A DNA stretch of 64,000 nt, taken from assembly GCA_964036045.1 (NCBI GenBank), contig OZ038388.1, positions 5,303,131-5,367,130 of the forward strand, read 5' to 3'. Below the pieces are notes generated by a model that did no database searches, was not told the origin of the DNA, and was given only the letters and a program-made list of their open reading frames with translations. Origin of the DNA: Eutreptiella sp. 'Long Island Sound 2002'. Lineage: Eukaryota; Euglenozoa; Euglenophyceae; Eutreptiales; Eutreptiaceae. This document shows, piece after piece, positions 20,771 through 28,885 of the stretch. Every line of letters begins with the position of its first letter. Position 1 is the stretch's first letter. The translations under genes were made by a program, and so were the position numbers.

Positions 20771-22315
20771 TGAACCTAAGTTGTAGTGAGCCCTGAGCAC
20801 CAGTTGCTGCTGCATGTGTCCCGTCTGTGCGTTGTGTGTGTTATTGTCTGGTCCTGGCTTGCGCTGCAGTTTGCCTTGCAGGACCTGAAGACAGCTCTGG
20901 TAGCAATGCTCCAAGTGTACACTCACTGTTTGTACGGTACTGTATGGTATACTACAAGCGAGTGTGTGTGTGTGTGTGTGCGTGTATGTGCTGAACCTAA
21001 GTTGTAGTGAGCCCTGAGCACCAGTTGCTGCTGCATGTGTCCCGTCTGTGTGTTGTGTGTGTTATTGTCTGGTCCTGGCTTGCGCTGCAGTTTGCCTTGC
21101 AGGACCTGAAGACAGCTCTGGTAGCAATGCTCCAAGTGTACACTCACTGTTTGTACGGTACTGTATGGTATACTACAAGCGAGTGTGTGTGTGTGTGTGT
21201 GTGCGTGTATGTGCTGAACCTAAGTTGTAGTGAGCCCTGAGCACCAGTTGCTGCTGCATGTGTCCCGTCTGTGCGTTGTGTGTGTTATTGTCTGGTCCTG
21301 GCTTGCGCTGCAGTTTGCCTTGCAGGACCTGAAGACAGCTCTGGTAGCAATGCTCCAAGTGTACACTCACTGTTTGTACGGTACTGTAGGTATACTACAA
21401 GCGAGTGTGTGTGTGTGTGTGCGTGTATGTGCTGAACCTAAGTTGTAGTGAGCCCTGAGCACCAGTTGCTGCTGCATGTGTCCCGTCTGTGCGTTGTGTG
21501 TGTTATTGTCTGGTCCTGGCTTGCGCTGCAGTTTGCCTTGCAGGACCTGAAGACAGCTCTGGTAGCAATGCTCCAAGTGTACACTCACTGTTTGTACGGT
21601 ACTGTATGGTATACTACAAGCGAGTGTGTGTGTGTGTGTGTGCGTGTATGTGCTGAACCTAAGTTGTAGTGAGCCCTGAGCACCAGTTGCTGCTGCATGT
21701 GTCCCGTCTGTGTGTTGTGTGTGTTATTGTCTGGTCCTGGCTTGCGCTGCAGTTTGCCTTGCAGGACCTGAAGACAGCTCTGGTAGCAATGCTCCAAGTG
21801 TACACTCACTGTTTGTACGGTACTGTAGGTATACTACAAGCGAGTGTGTGTGTGTGTGTGCGTGTATGTGCTGAACCTAAGTTGTAGTGAGCCCTGAGCA
21901 CCAGTTGCTGCTGCATGTGTCCCGTCTGTGCGTTGTGTGTGTTATTGTCTGGTCCTGGCTTGCGCTGCAGTTTGCCTTGCAGGACCTGAAGACAGCTCTG
22001 GTAGCAATGCTCCAAGTGTACACTCACTGTTTGTACGGTACTGTAGGTATACTACAAGCGAGTGTGTGTGTGTGTGTGTGTGTGCGTGTATGTGCTGAAC
22101 CTAAGTTGTAGTGAGCCCTGAGCACCAGTTGCTGCTGCATGTGTCCCGTCTGTGCGTTGTGTGTGTTATTGTCTGGTCCTGGCTTGCGCTGCAGTTTGCC
22201 TTGCAGGACCTGAAGACAGCTCTGGTAGCAATGCTCCAAGTGTACACTCGCTGTTTGTACGGTACTGTAGGTATACTACAAGCGAGTGTGTGTGTGTGTG
22301 TGTGTGTGTGCGTGT
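20771..22315 (+). repeat. seven tandem ~221-bp units with potential micro-exon
   Basis: Units start (TGAACCTAAGTTG) at 20771, 20992, 21215, 21433, 21654, 21872 and 22096; periods of 218-224 differ by the length of a (GT)n run and by TGTATGGTAT versus TGTAGGTAT. Each unit contains GCGCTGCAGTTTGCCTTGCAG, two nested splice-acceptor candidates, followed by GACCTGAAGACAGCTCTG and GTAGCA. From the inner acceptor the potential exon is 18 nt (20882-20899 in unit 1). The ORFs of 71-74 codons in each unit run through (GT)n and are not credible genes. Mixed combinations of the variants suggest unequal exchange or gene conversion. Confidence 0.9.
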
Positions 22316-22560
22316 GTCCACAGTACACTGACACTGTGATACCACCCCAGTTCCAGCCGGAAGGATATTGCCCCGCCTGGTGCGCCGACATGCATCTGCT
22401 GCACAGCCGGTCCGAGCCATAGCCATCAGCATCTCACTTCCTGTGCGTGTGTATGTGTGTGCGGTCAGGTGGCAGCACCAAACATTGGTTGCATGAACAC
22501 GAACTCCTCCATGGATTGATTTCTTGGTCTGCTGAAGTAGTGCTGTATTGATTAGTGCAG

Positions 22561-22720
22561 AACTCCTCAGTGACGCAGGTGAGGGCACAGGGGCAAATCT
22601 GCATCACACCGAACTCACTGTCCAGGACTGCACGTTCTCATTCTCTATCAACAGACCGAAAGACGTCTACGACAGCTCTTTTGTCCCTGAGGAGTTTTCC
22701 TTCAACCGCTTTTCTTTCCT
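22561..22720 (+). CDS. candidate exon of unknown function
   Basis: It follows ATTAGTGCAG and needs one base from the previous exon. It reads LLSDAGEGTGANLHHTEL, VQDCTFSFSINRPKDVYD and SFVPEEFSFNRF, then runs into hydrophobic and (GT)n sequence. The 3' border is uncertain. Taking the 18-nt micro-exon frame of the preceding array, the phase fits. Confidence 0.4.
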
Positions 22721-23338
22721 CCGTTCTTGTCTCACGGTTCTCAATGTGTGTGTGTGTGTGTGCGCGCGCGTGCCCGTCTGCGTGTGTGTGAACGTGTGTG
22801 TGTGTGTGTGTGACGTCCAGCGTCAGTGTGTTGTGTGTTTGTCGTGTGGTGATCTCACCGTACCCTCTCAAATGCTGGTGGGCATTGGTCGGTCATGGGT
22901 GACGACTGATCCACCGGAGCCTGGCTGTTGTACTCCTCCGCCCTGTCCGTGGCTGCGAAGCTGCTGAGACATGGTGTGCAGCGTCAGAGGCCGGGCGTAC
23001 CGCTGCCAAGGCAGGCTGTGCAGCTGCACAGGCAGGCGGCAAAAACAAAAGCACAATCTAAATTCTGCAGAAACAGCCCAAAAAAACGCAAGGCCATGTG
23101 ACCAACAATCCCCCACTCACGCCAATATCCCTGGGTTGGCCGCCAAGCGGTATTCCTTTGCGCACGCCTCATCCGGTGAGTTTCCGCAGACGGCCCAGCC
23201 GAACGTGTTCGGCTGACCGCCAACCCCAAACCTTGACCCAGACCCCATGTCCATCCGCTCTGGCCTCCCTCCCTCCTCCTCTCCCCCCCCTCCCCCTCTC
23301 CCTCCCTTCTGGACCTTCACTGTCGTGCACGGGTGCAG
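22721..23338. other. intron with (GT)n and Alu-independent GC-rich DNA
   Basis: 22745-22815 is an interrupted (GT/GC)n run. The remainder is non-repetitive to C-rich (23270-23310) and ends in the acceptor CACGGGTGCAG. No exon is supported. Confidence 0.5.
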
Positions 23339-23755
23339 CCCCGAAACAGTCCCTCTACTCCGTCGGCGAACGATTTGGCATCCGACAAGACTCGCAGACC
23401 GGAAGTTTCCGCAAAGGCTCGGGCAGTTTCCGCAAAGGCAAACACGCGGGCGGCAAAGACGCGGGCGGCAAAGACGCGGGCCGCAAAGTGAAAGCTCCGC
23501 CTCTGCCGCCGGGCCGCAAACCGTCCCGCCGCGGGACCGGCTTCGGGCTTGCTTCGAGCAAGGCTGAGGACGCCGTGGGCGGCCAAACGCCGGCTGGGCT
23601 GCCCTTCCTAAGCGCACAAGCGGCGGCGAACTTGGCCAAGAAGGAGTCGGAGTACGCCATGCTGTACCCCTACCGCATGCTGGCCCGCACCGACCAGACG
23701 TTGGTCTTGTCCCTCCCCGTCACCTCCTTCAAGGCCGCCTCTTCCATTGTCAGAG
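23339..23755 (+). CDS. candidate exon, basic Gly/Lys-rich then folded segment
   Basis: A 417-nt GC-rich block sits between GGGTGCAG and GTCAGAG|GTACGC, starting and ending in phase 1. The first part is low complexity and basic, with short repeats (GSFRKGSGSFRKGKHAGGKD). The second is more ordered (NLAKKESEYAMLYPYRML, DQTLVLSLPVTSFKAASSIV). The reverse-strand ORFs here are shadows of the biased composition. The next candidate exon at 24531 continues in phase. No family is recognised. Confidence 0.5.
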
Positions 23756-24530
23756 GTACGCCGGGTGCCGCTGTGCGACGCCGTCTTGGGGGCCGCTGCG
23801 GCTTGTGCTGCGCTGTGTCGGTGTGGCTTTGTGATGGCTGTGTGGCGGTCGGGCGACGCCGTGAGACGCGTGGTCTGCCCAAATGCATGTTCGGTTGCAA
23901 GGGAACCACCGTTCGTGGCTGGCAGCATGGCAGTGATTCAACCATTTCCTCGTGGCTTCAGGTGCAGTTGCCTTGAAGCCCGCCTTCAATCCCGTACCGA
24001 CCACCTTCCCTCCCTCCCCTTGCAACCGCCTTCGTTGACGCCAACCGCTTTTTGTTCCCCGTTTTCCCGCCTTTAATGCCCTCCACCGACACACCAATCG
24101 CCTCAAATGGTCTTACATTTGCCCTCCAACCGCTTTTACTTTCCAAACACCTCCGGTTATTTTTTGATCGCCAGCCGCTGCCTTGCAGCCGTCGCAACTA
24201 CCCCCCCCCCCCCTTGTCCATCCCCCCCAGCCGGGGAGGGGAGGGCGACTCCGCGGGTCCTAGGACGCCAACTAACCCCCCCCCCCCCTAGGGGCCTCCG
24301 GCCAACAGTTAGTTGGGGAGGTAGTTGGCGTCCAGAACCGAGGGGTCCCCCCCCCCCCCCGTGCCCCCCCCTTGTCCAATCCGACCCCCTTGTCCATCCC
24401 CCTGGGCCGGTGGGGAACTGTCACTTTGTCAACCACCCAAAAATTGCACAATGCAGTTTATCGGTGCTCTGTGTTGCCCCCGCGCCGTTGTTGCCCCCTC
24501 GCTGTACCTATTGTGACAGGACATTTTCAG
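23756..24530. other. intron with C-rich inverted repeat
   Basis: 24263-24276 and 24319-24333 form inverted arms (GGACGCCAACTA and its complement) around a poly-C run. The segment matches 7650-7720. 24190-24420 is very C-rich. The acceptor is ACATTTTCAG at 24530. Confidence 0.6.
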
Positions 24531-24680
24531 TTGCATATTTACTGATGGATTTGGATAGCACAACCTTGTTCCCACCTGAAACAGATGTGCTTTTCATCCG
24601 CTCAACGGTGTGGAATCGGACAACTCTCAAGTTTGATTCTGAGAAGCTTTGTGGAGCACCTACAACGTGCAGACTGAGCC
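24531..24680 (+). CDS. candidate exon of unknown function
   Basis: It follows GACATTTTCAG and completes the one-base remainder of the exon ending at 23755. It reads VAYLLMDLDSTTLFPPETDV, FIRSTVWNRTTLKFDSEKL and CGAPTTCR, a plausible globular segment. The donor is not clear, so the end is approximate. Confidence 0.4.
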
Positions 24681-24945
24681 AGCCCCTTGTGGTTTGGAAA
24701 AAAAAACAATTGTTTGTCCTCGTTTTCTGTGCAGTCCAGTGCTGGGTGTCGGTGGCAGTGCCCCCCCTTGGCAAACGTTCCCCCCGGGGTAGGGGGGGGG
24801 TGTCACGCGCCTGGGGGGTAGTGGACAGGGGGGGGGGGGGTAATGTTGGACTGCCTTCGTTTGACTGCCAACCGCATGCCATTGCCCTCAGTCTACCTAT
24901 CCCTCAGTTGCAGCCATGTTCCATTACCCTTTTTGACGTCCGCAG

Positions 24946-25070
24946 ACAAATTCAGACTTGGAGAAGAGGTGTTGCACCGCTTCATTCCCTCCCCCATCGC
25001 CAACAACATCAAAGTGCGTGTGCGCATCTACTGCGGAAGCACGGAAGCATCGATGGAGAGACTTGAGGCA
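24946..25070 (+). CDS. candidate exon of unknown function
   Basis: It follows GACGTCCGCAG and needs one base from upstream. It reads KFRLGEEVLHRFIPSPIANN, IKVRVRIYCG and STEASMERLE. The 3' border is uncertain (a GT lies at AAA|GTGCGT, and a GC-type site at GAG|GCATGT). Confidence 0.4.
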
Positions 25071-26026
25071 TGTTCCAACTTCAGTTGTTTGTGTCTTGGC
25101 CCGGTCCTTGTAGCCCCCCCCTGCCCCCAACTCGCAGTTTTTTGAACCTGCCCCCGTCACCCCAGACCCAATGGGTGGGCAACCAACCCCCCTAATCCAC
25201 GAGCGAAGGATTTCCTCCTCAAAAGGCGAACACGTACACATCCTCATCCAGCCTCTATGCCCCACTCCCCTCCCCCAGGACGGGGCGAAGCGTGCCGGCG
25301 TGGGAGGGACGCCCTCAGAGCCGAGGGACAACTGTCTCGAGGGACGACTGTTACACCCCCATCCACTAACAATGCTTTGGGGGGGGGGACTATGTGGTCC
25401 ACATATTCCCACATAATTGCACATATTCACCACATATTTCTCGGTGGTCCCTTCGGTTATAGTCAGAGAGGACTGATGGTTACCGTTGTGCTTGTGAGCA
25501 GTGCTGTGGTTCTGACTGTATGTTACTCTTTGCTTGTTGCGTCACATGTCCCATGTCACGTGCCACAGTTCTTGTACATCTCTTTGCATTTTCCCTTTGC
25601 TCAACATGGAATCCCCATAGCCCCCGGCTCATGACTATTTCTCACGACTATTTGTCGCAGTCAAGCAATGGGGCCAAAAAGCAGAAGCATGCGAAATGGA
25701 GGAAAGTTCAAGGCAATTGTAAACCAAAGCAGCACGCGAATCACCCAAGTACACAGATACAGACCAGCGACATGGTCTGGATGGATACAACGCTTTTCCC
25801 CAGTGGATTGGAACAATCAATGTACACGAGTTGTTCCTGAAAGCTCAACCCAATGCTCAAAGTGCATACACCCGGAAGCACCAACCGGCACATTTACTCA
25901 GCCTTTATCCCCCCCTCCCCCCCGCATCCGACCGTTTCGTGTCCGCCCCTGTGCTTGTGTGCGTATTGACACGTACTCGAGTGTTGTGCAATTGTGTGTG
26001 CTGACCCACGACTGCCCTTCATCCAG
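25071..26026. other. intergenic or intronic DNA, one weak exon candidate
   Basis: 25145-25235 and 25852-25909 belong to dispersed repeat families also found in other introns of the window. 25666-25750 follows GTCGCAG and reads a Lys-rich frame (SNGAKKQKHAKWRKVQG), but the frame choice is arbitrary, so I do not list it as an exon. Confidence 0.45.
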
Positions 26027-26185
26027 AAGTGCCGCCGATTGGCTATGTGGCACAAGTTGGGATTCGTGGTGGAGAGCGTGAACCGCCTGGATGGCAATTG
26101 CGGTGAAGTGCATGAGCTCGTGGCTCGCATCCAGGCATTGGCGCGGGGGTTTGCAGTGCGACGGTATGCGATGCCTTTCGTATAA
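26027..26185 (+). CDS. IQ-motif exon, possibly terminal
   Basis: It follows CTTCATCCAG. It reads KCRRLAMWHKLGFVVESVNR and ELVARIQALARGFAVRR; the latter fits the calmodulin-binding IQ consensus IQxxxRGxxxR. If unspliced it ends VRRYAMPFV and TAA at 26183-26185. Alternatively the exon ends at 26163 at CGACG|GTATGC, a donor of the type used elsewhere in the window. Sequence beyond 26320 is repeat, so this may be the last exon of the gene. Confidence 0.5.
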   Translation, partial: KCRRLAMWHKLGFVVESVNRLDGNCGEVHELVARIQALARGFAVRRYAMPFV

Positions 26186-26320
26186 ACTACCCACTGGCAA
26201 TAGTAAAAGCAAAAAGCGTTTTCATAATCGCAGGCTTGGGCCTCGGATTGAGTTGCCACAGCGCAGTGCAGGATTGTGAATATCAGCATCGGCATATCAT
26301 TGTGAATGTCAGCACTGTGT

Positions 26321-26830
26321 TTTACGAGGGCATGTTTTCGAATTTGGACTGTTGTTCTTCTATTGGTTACATTACCACTCTGACTTGCATTATCTGAGAG
26401 CATGAGATACAAGTTGCAGGATCATGATCGGTGTGGACCACAATCAGGGCATTGGTGAAACATTGCTGCACAAACGTGTGTGAGCCCCATTTGCATGCAA
26501 AACGCAGTTGCATGAAAACCTTCCGATTGCAAGGTAGTGGACCTGTTAGATTGGATGCTTTATGCAGTTAAACAAGCATGTGCATGTACGCCATGGATGG
26601 TGGCAGAGGCGCCAGGCTATATTTCACAACCTCAGGCGGCTTTTGTTACTGCTGGTAAGGGGGCTAACACGTTTGACTATGTTCTTATCCATGCTGTCAT
26701 GACCATATAATTAGTCCTTGGGAGCTGACATATGATGTGCATTTGTTCTGAGCAACAGGTTGTCTAATCATTAGTGCTTTTCGAACGGCCACATTGGCTT
26801 CACTAGCAATGGCTTCAAGCCCACAAGTGG
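26321..26830 (+). repeat. ~600-bp repeat, diverged copy
   Basis: It matches the tandem units at 62649-64000 over CAAGTTGCAGGATCATGAT, CCCCATTTGCATGCAAAA, TGACCATATAATTAGTCC and TTCGAACGGCCACATTGGC. It breaks off after CTTCAAGCCC, where diverged satellite-like DNA in reverse orientation begins. Confidence 0.85.
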
Positions 26831-26835
26831 CTACA

Positions 26836-27044
26836 TTACCCTTGCCTTGGGGGTCCACAAAAAGGGGACAAAACCAAAAGTGGGTACGCCACCCCTGTCT
26901 TCATGGGGCGGAATTCCTATGCAACCTCTGTGTTCTCGGGGATCCCCAGAAGAGGGGGCAATATGAAAATGGGGTACAACACCCTTGCCTTCTGCGGGGC
27001 CCACAAGCGGGCGAATTTGCCACGTAACCCCTGCGATGTGGGGG
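26836..27044 (-). repeat. diverged satellite relative, inverted
   Basis: The reverse complement shows the features of the forward copies at 27446-28200 (GGTC/CCC turns, a GAAGGCAGGGGTG-like stretch, a TTTTG(GT)TTTGTCCCC-like stretch). Orientation is opposite to the main satellite. Confidence 0.65.
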
Positions 27045-27120
27045 CATGGCACACATGCACGTGCTTATTTAAATGCATACATCATCCAATCTAACAGGCC
27101 CACCGCCTTGCGATCAGAAG
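27045..27120 (-). repeat. inverted fragment of the ~600-bp repeat
   Basis: The reverse complement matches 62884-62950 (GACCTGTTAGA(T/C)TGGA; AAATAAGCATGTGCATGTG). It continues, after a satellite-like insertion, at 27346-27440. Confidence 0.75.
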
Positions 27121-27345
27121 TTTTTCATCCGAACGCAGGGTTACGGAGCAAATTACGCCCCTTGTGGGTCACCGAGAAGGCCGGGGTGCTGTAGCGACTT
27201 ATGCTCTTGTTCCCTCTGCTGGGGACGCCCGAGAGTGTAGGGGTGACGTAGCGATTCCGCCCACTTGTGGGTCCCAGAAGGCAGGATTGTTGAGCCCCTT
27301 CTGATTTTGTCCCCTCTTGTCGGGACCCCCGAGAAGGCAGCATCT
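27121..27345 (+). repeat. diverged satellite relative, forward
   Basis: It contains TTCTGATTTTGTCCCCTC, CCCACTTGTGGG and GAGAAGGC(A/C)(G)G elements in the order of the main monomer with many substitutions. It interrupts the inverted ~600-bp repeat fragment. Confidence 0.7.
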
Positions 27346-27440
27346 ACAGTTTGCATGCAAATTCAGCTCGCACACATTTGTGCAGCAATGTTTCACCAAT
27401 GCCCTGATTGTGGTCCACGCCAATCATGATCCTGCAACTT
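27346..27440 (-). repeat. inverted fragment of the ~600-bp repeat, second part
   Basis: Its reverse complement matches 26420-26510 closely (GATCATGAT(C/T)GG(T/C)GTGG; ATTGGTGAAACATTGCTG). Confidence 0.85.
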
Positions 27441-27445
27441 GGGGA

Positions 27446-28200
27446 ACTCTGGGGAGCCCTGAGAACACAGGGGTTATGTAGCAACTATGCCCATCTGTGG
27501 GCCCCCGAGAAGGCGGGGGTGATGTAGCCATGTTTGATGTCCTCCCCTCATCTAAGGACCCCCTAGAAGGCAGGGGTGATGTAACAATTCCGCCCATTTG
27601 TTGTCCCACAAGAAGGCACGGGTGATGTATCCTTTTTTGATTTTGTCCCCTCGTCTGGGGGACCCCGAGAAGCCAGGGGTGATGTAGCAATTCCGCCCAT
27701 TTTTGTCCCCCGAGAAGGCAGGGGTGTTGTAGAGGTGACATAGCAATTCCGCCCAGTTGTGGGCCCTTGAGAAGGCATGGGTGATGTACCCGTTTTTGTT
27801 TTGGTCTCCTCTTTTGGCGACCGCCCAATAACGCACGGGATACCTCGCAATTCGGCCCATTTATGGGCCCCTGAGAAGTTCGGTGCCCTGAAGCCACTTT
27901 TGATTTTGTCTCTTTGTTTGGGGACTCCCGAGAACACAGGGTTTACTTAGCAATTCTGCCCACTTGGTGGCCCCCGAGTTTGCAGGGCTAACGTACCAAT
28001 TCCGCCCGCTTTTGGGCCCCGGAGAAGGCATGGGTGATGCAGCCACTTATGGGTTTTCCCCCTCTTGTGGGCACCCCCGAGAGCGCTGGGGGTATGTAGC
28101 GATTCCACCCACTTCTGGGCCCCGGAGAAGGCAGGGGTGAAGTAGCCCCTTTTGATTTTGTCCCCTCTTCTAGGGACCCCCGAGAAGGCAGAGGTGATGT
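27446..28200 (+). repeat. block of diverged satellite monomers
   Basis: Degenerate units alternate between two half-types. One has TTTTGATTTTGTCCCCTC and GGGACCCCCGAGAAGGCAGG. The other has AATTCCGCCCA(C/T)TTGTGGGCCC and a second GAGAAGGCAGGGGTGATG. The 85-bp monomer looks like the first half-type joined to the start of the second. Divergence is far higher than inside the main array. Confidence 0.75.
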
Positions 28201-28201
28201 A

Positions 28202-28425
28202 GATTCTTGTCCATGCTATGATGACCATATAATTAGTCCTTGGGAGCTGACATATGATGTGCATTTGTTCTGAGCAACGGGCTGTTGAATCGCTAGTGCT
28301 TTTTGAACGGCCACATTGGCTTCACCATTAATGGCTTCAAGCTCGCCACTGCTGTTGAATCATTGGATGTGGTGCCATGATGCCAGCTGGAAAGAATGGC
28401 ACACATTGAAGATGGCATTGTGTCC
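28202..28425 (+). repeat. 3' part of the ~600-bp repeat, cut by insertion
   Basis: It matches 63640-63856 up to GATGGCATTGTGT. The repeat stops at 28425 and its continuation (TATGAAGGCATGTG) is found at 62648, after the 34-kb insertion. Confidence 0.85.
28417..28425 (+). other. left target-site duplication of the 34-kb element
   Basis: ATTGTGTCC here matches GTGGTGTCC at 62639-62647 in 7 of 9 bases, the last six (GTGTCC) exactly. The uninterrupted repeat reads ATTGTGTTCC at 63847-63856. Confidence 0.6.
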
Positions 28426-28443
28426 GTGTAAAGCGTAAGTCGC
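28426..28443 (+). repeat. left terminal inverted repeat
   Basis: GTGTAAAGCGTAAGTCGC; the core AAAGCGTAA is shared exactly with the right end at 62621-62638 read on the minus strand. Confidence 0.6.
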
Positions 28444-28755
28444 TTATTTTTTTTTTTTGGCGTGTGGAAAAAAAAAACTGAAAAATGTATGATACGCGAC
28501 TTACGCTTTTCTTGCGACGCGGCCTACACCAAAAAAAAAAAGTTACGCGACATACGCTTTTTTTTTATATAAAAAAGTGAGTTACGCCTTTTTTTTTTTT
28601 TTATTAAAAAGCGAGTTATGCTCTTTTTTTATATAAAAAAGCGAGTTACGCTTTTTTTTATATATAAAAGCGACATACCCTTTTTTTTATATAAAAAAAA
28701 GCGAGTTACGCTTTTTTTTTTATAAAAAAGCGAGGTTTTTTTTTTATTGTTAAGG
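28444..28755. repeat. left subterminal A/T-rich repeat
   Basis: Roughly 35-40-bp units of T-run, ATATAAAAAA and GCGAGTTACGC or GCGACATACGC. The same short motif in another spacing forms the right subterminal region, which suggests repeated binding sites for a transposase. Confidence 0.7.
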
Positions 28756-28885
28756 ACAGCCCTTAAGGAAAGCCCCTAGAGGCCTTTTTGCCCCGGCCGA
28801 ACGTGGGCCATGCCTCCCCCCCCCCCCTTTTGGGGATCGCCAAGACGGCAGGGGTTACGCAGCAATTCCGGCCCTCTTTTGGGCA
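28756..28885 (+). repeat. junction with an intermediate monomer
   Basis: After a unique stretch and a poly-C run, 28834-28885 reads GGGGATCGCCAAGACGGCAG, then GCAGCAATTCCGGCCC and TTTTGGGCA. The GCAATTCCG segment is typical of the diverged copies at 27446-28200, not of the main satellite, so this edge monomer links the two. Confidence 0.6.

Noticed and set aside
20786-22111. Seven similar ORFs of 71-74 codons on each strand
   Set aside because: They run across (GT)n tracts and intron-like sequence of the tandem units; the amino-acid runs (CVCVCV, HTHTHT) are dinucleotide translation products.
22324-22422. Exon reading QFQPEGYCPAWCADMHLL after a CAG acceptor
   Set aside because: The frame looks protein-like but hits TAG at 22420 with no good donor, and phases do not fit the next candidate exon.
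23117-23660. Minus-strand ORFs with FAARVFAARVFA repeats
   Set aside because: They are the complement of the basic Gly/Lys-rich candidate exon on the plus strand, which has matching splice signals.
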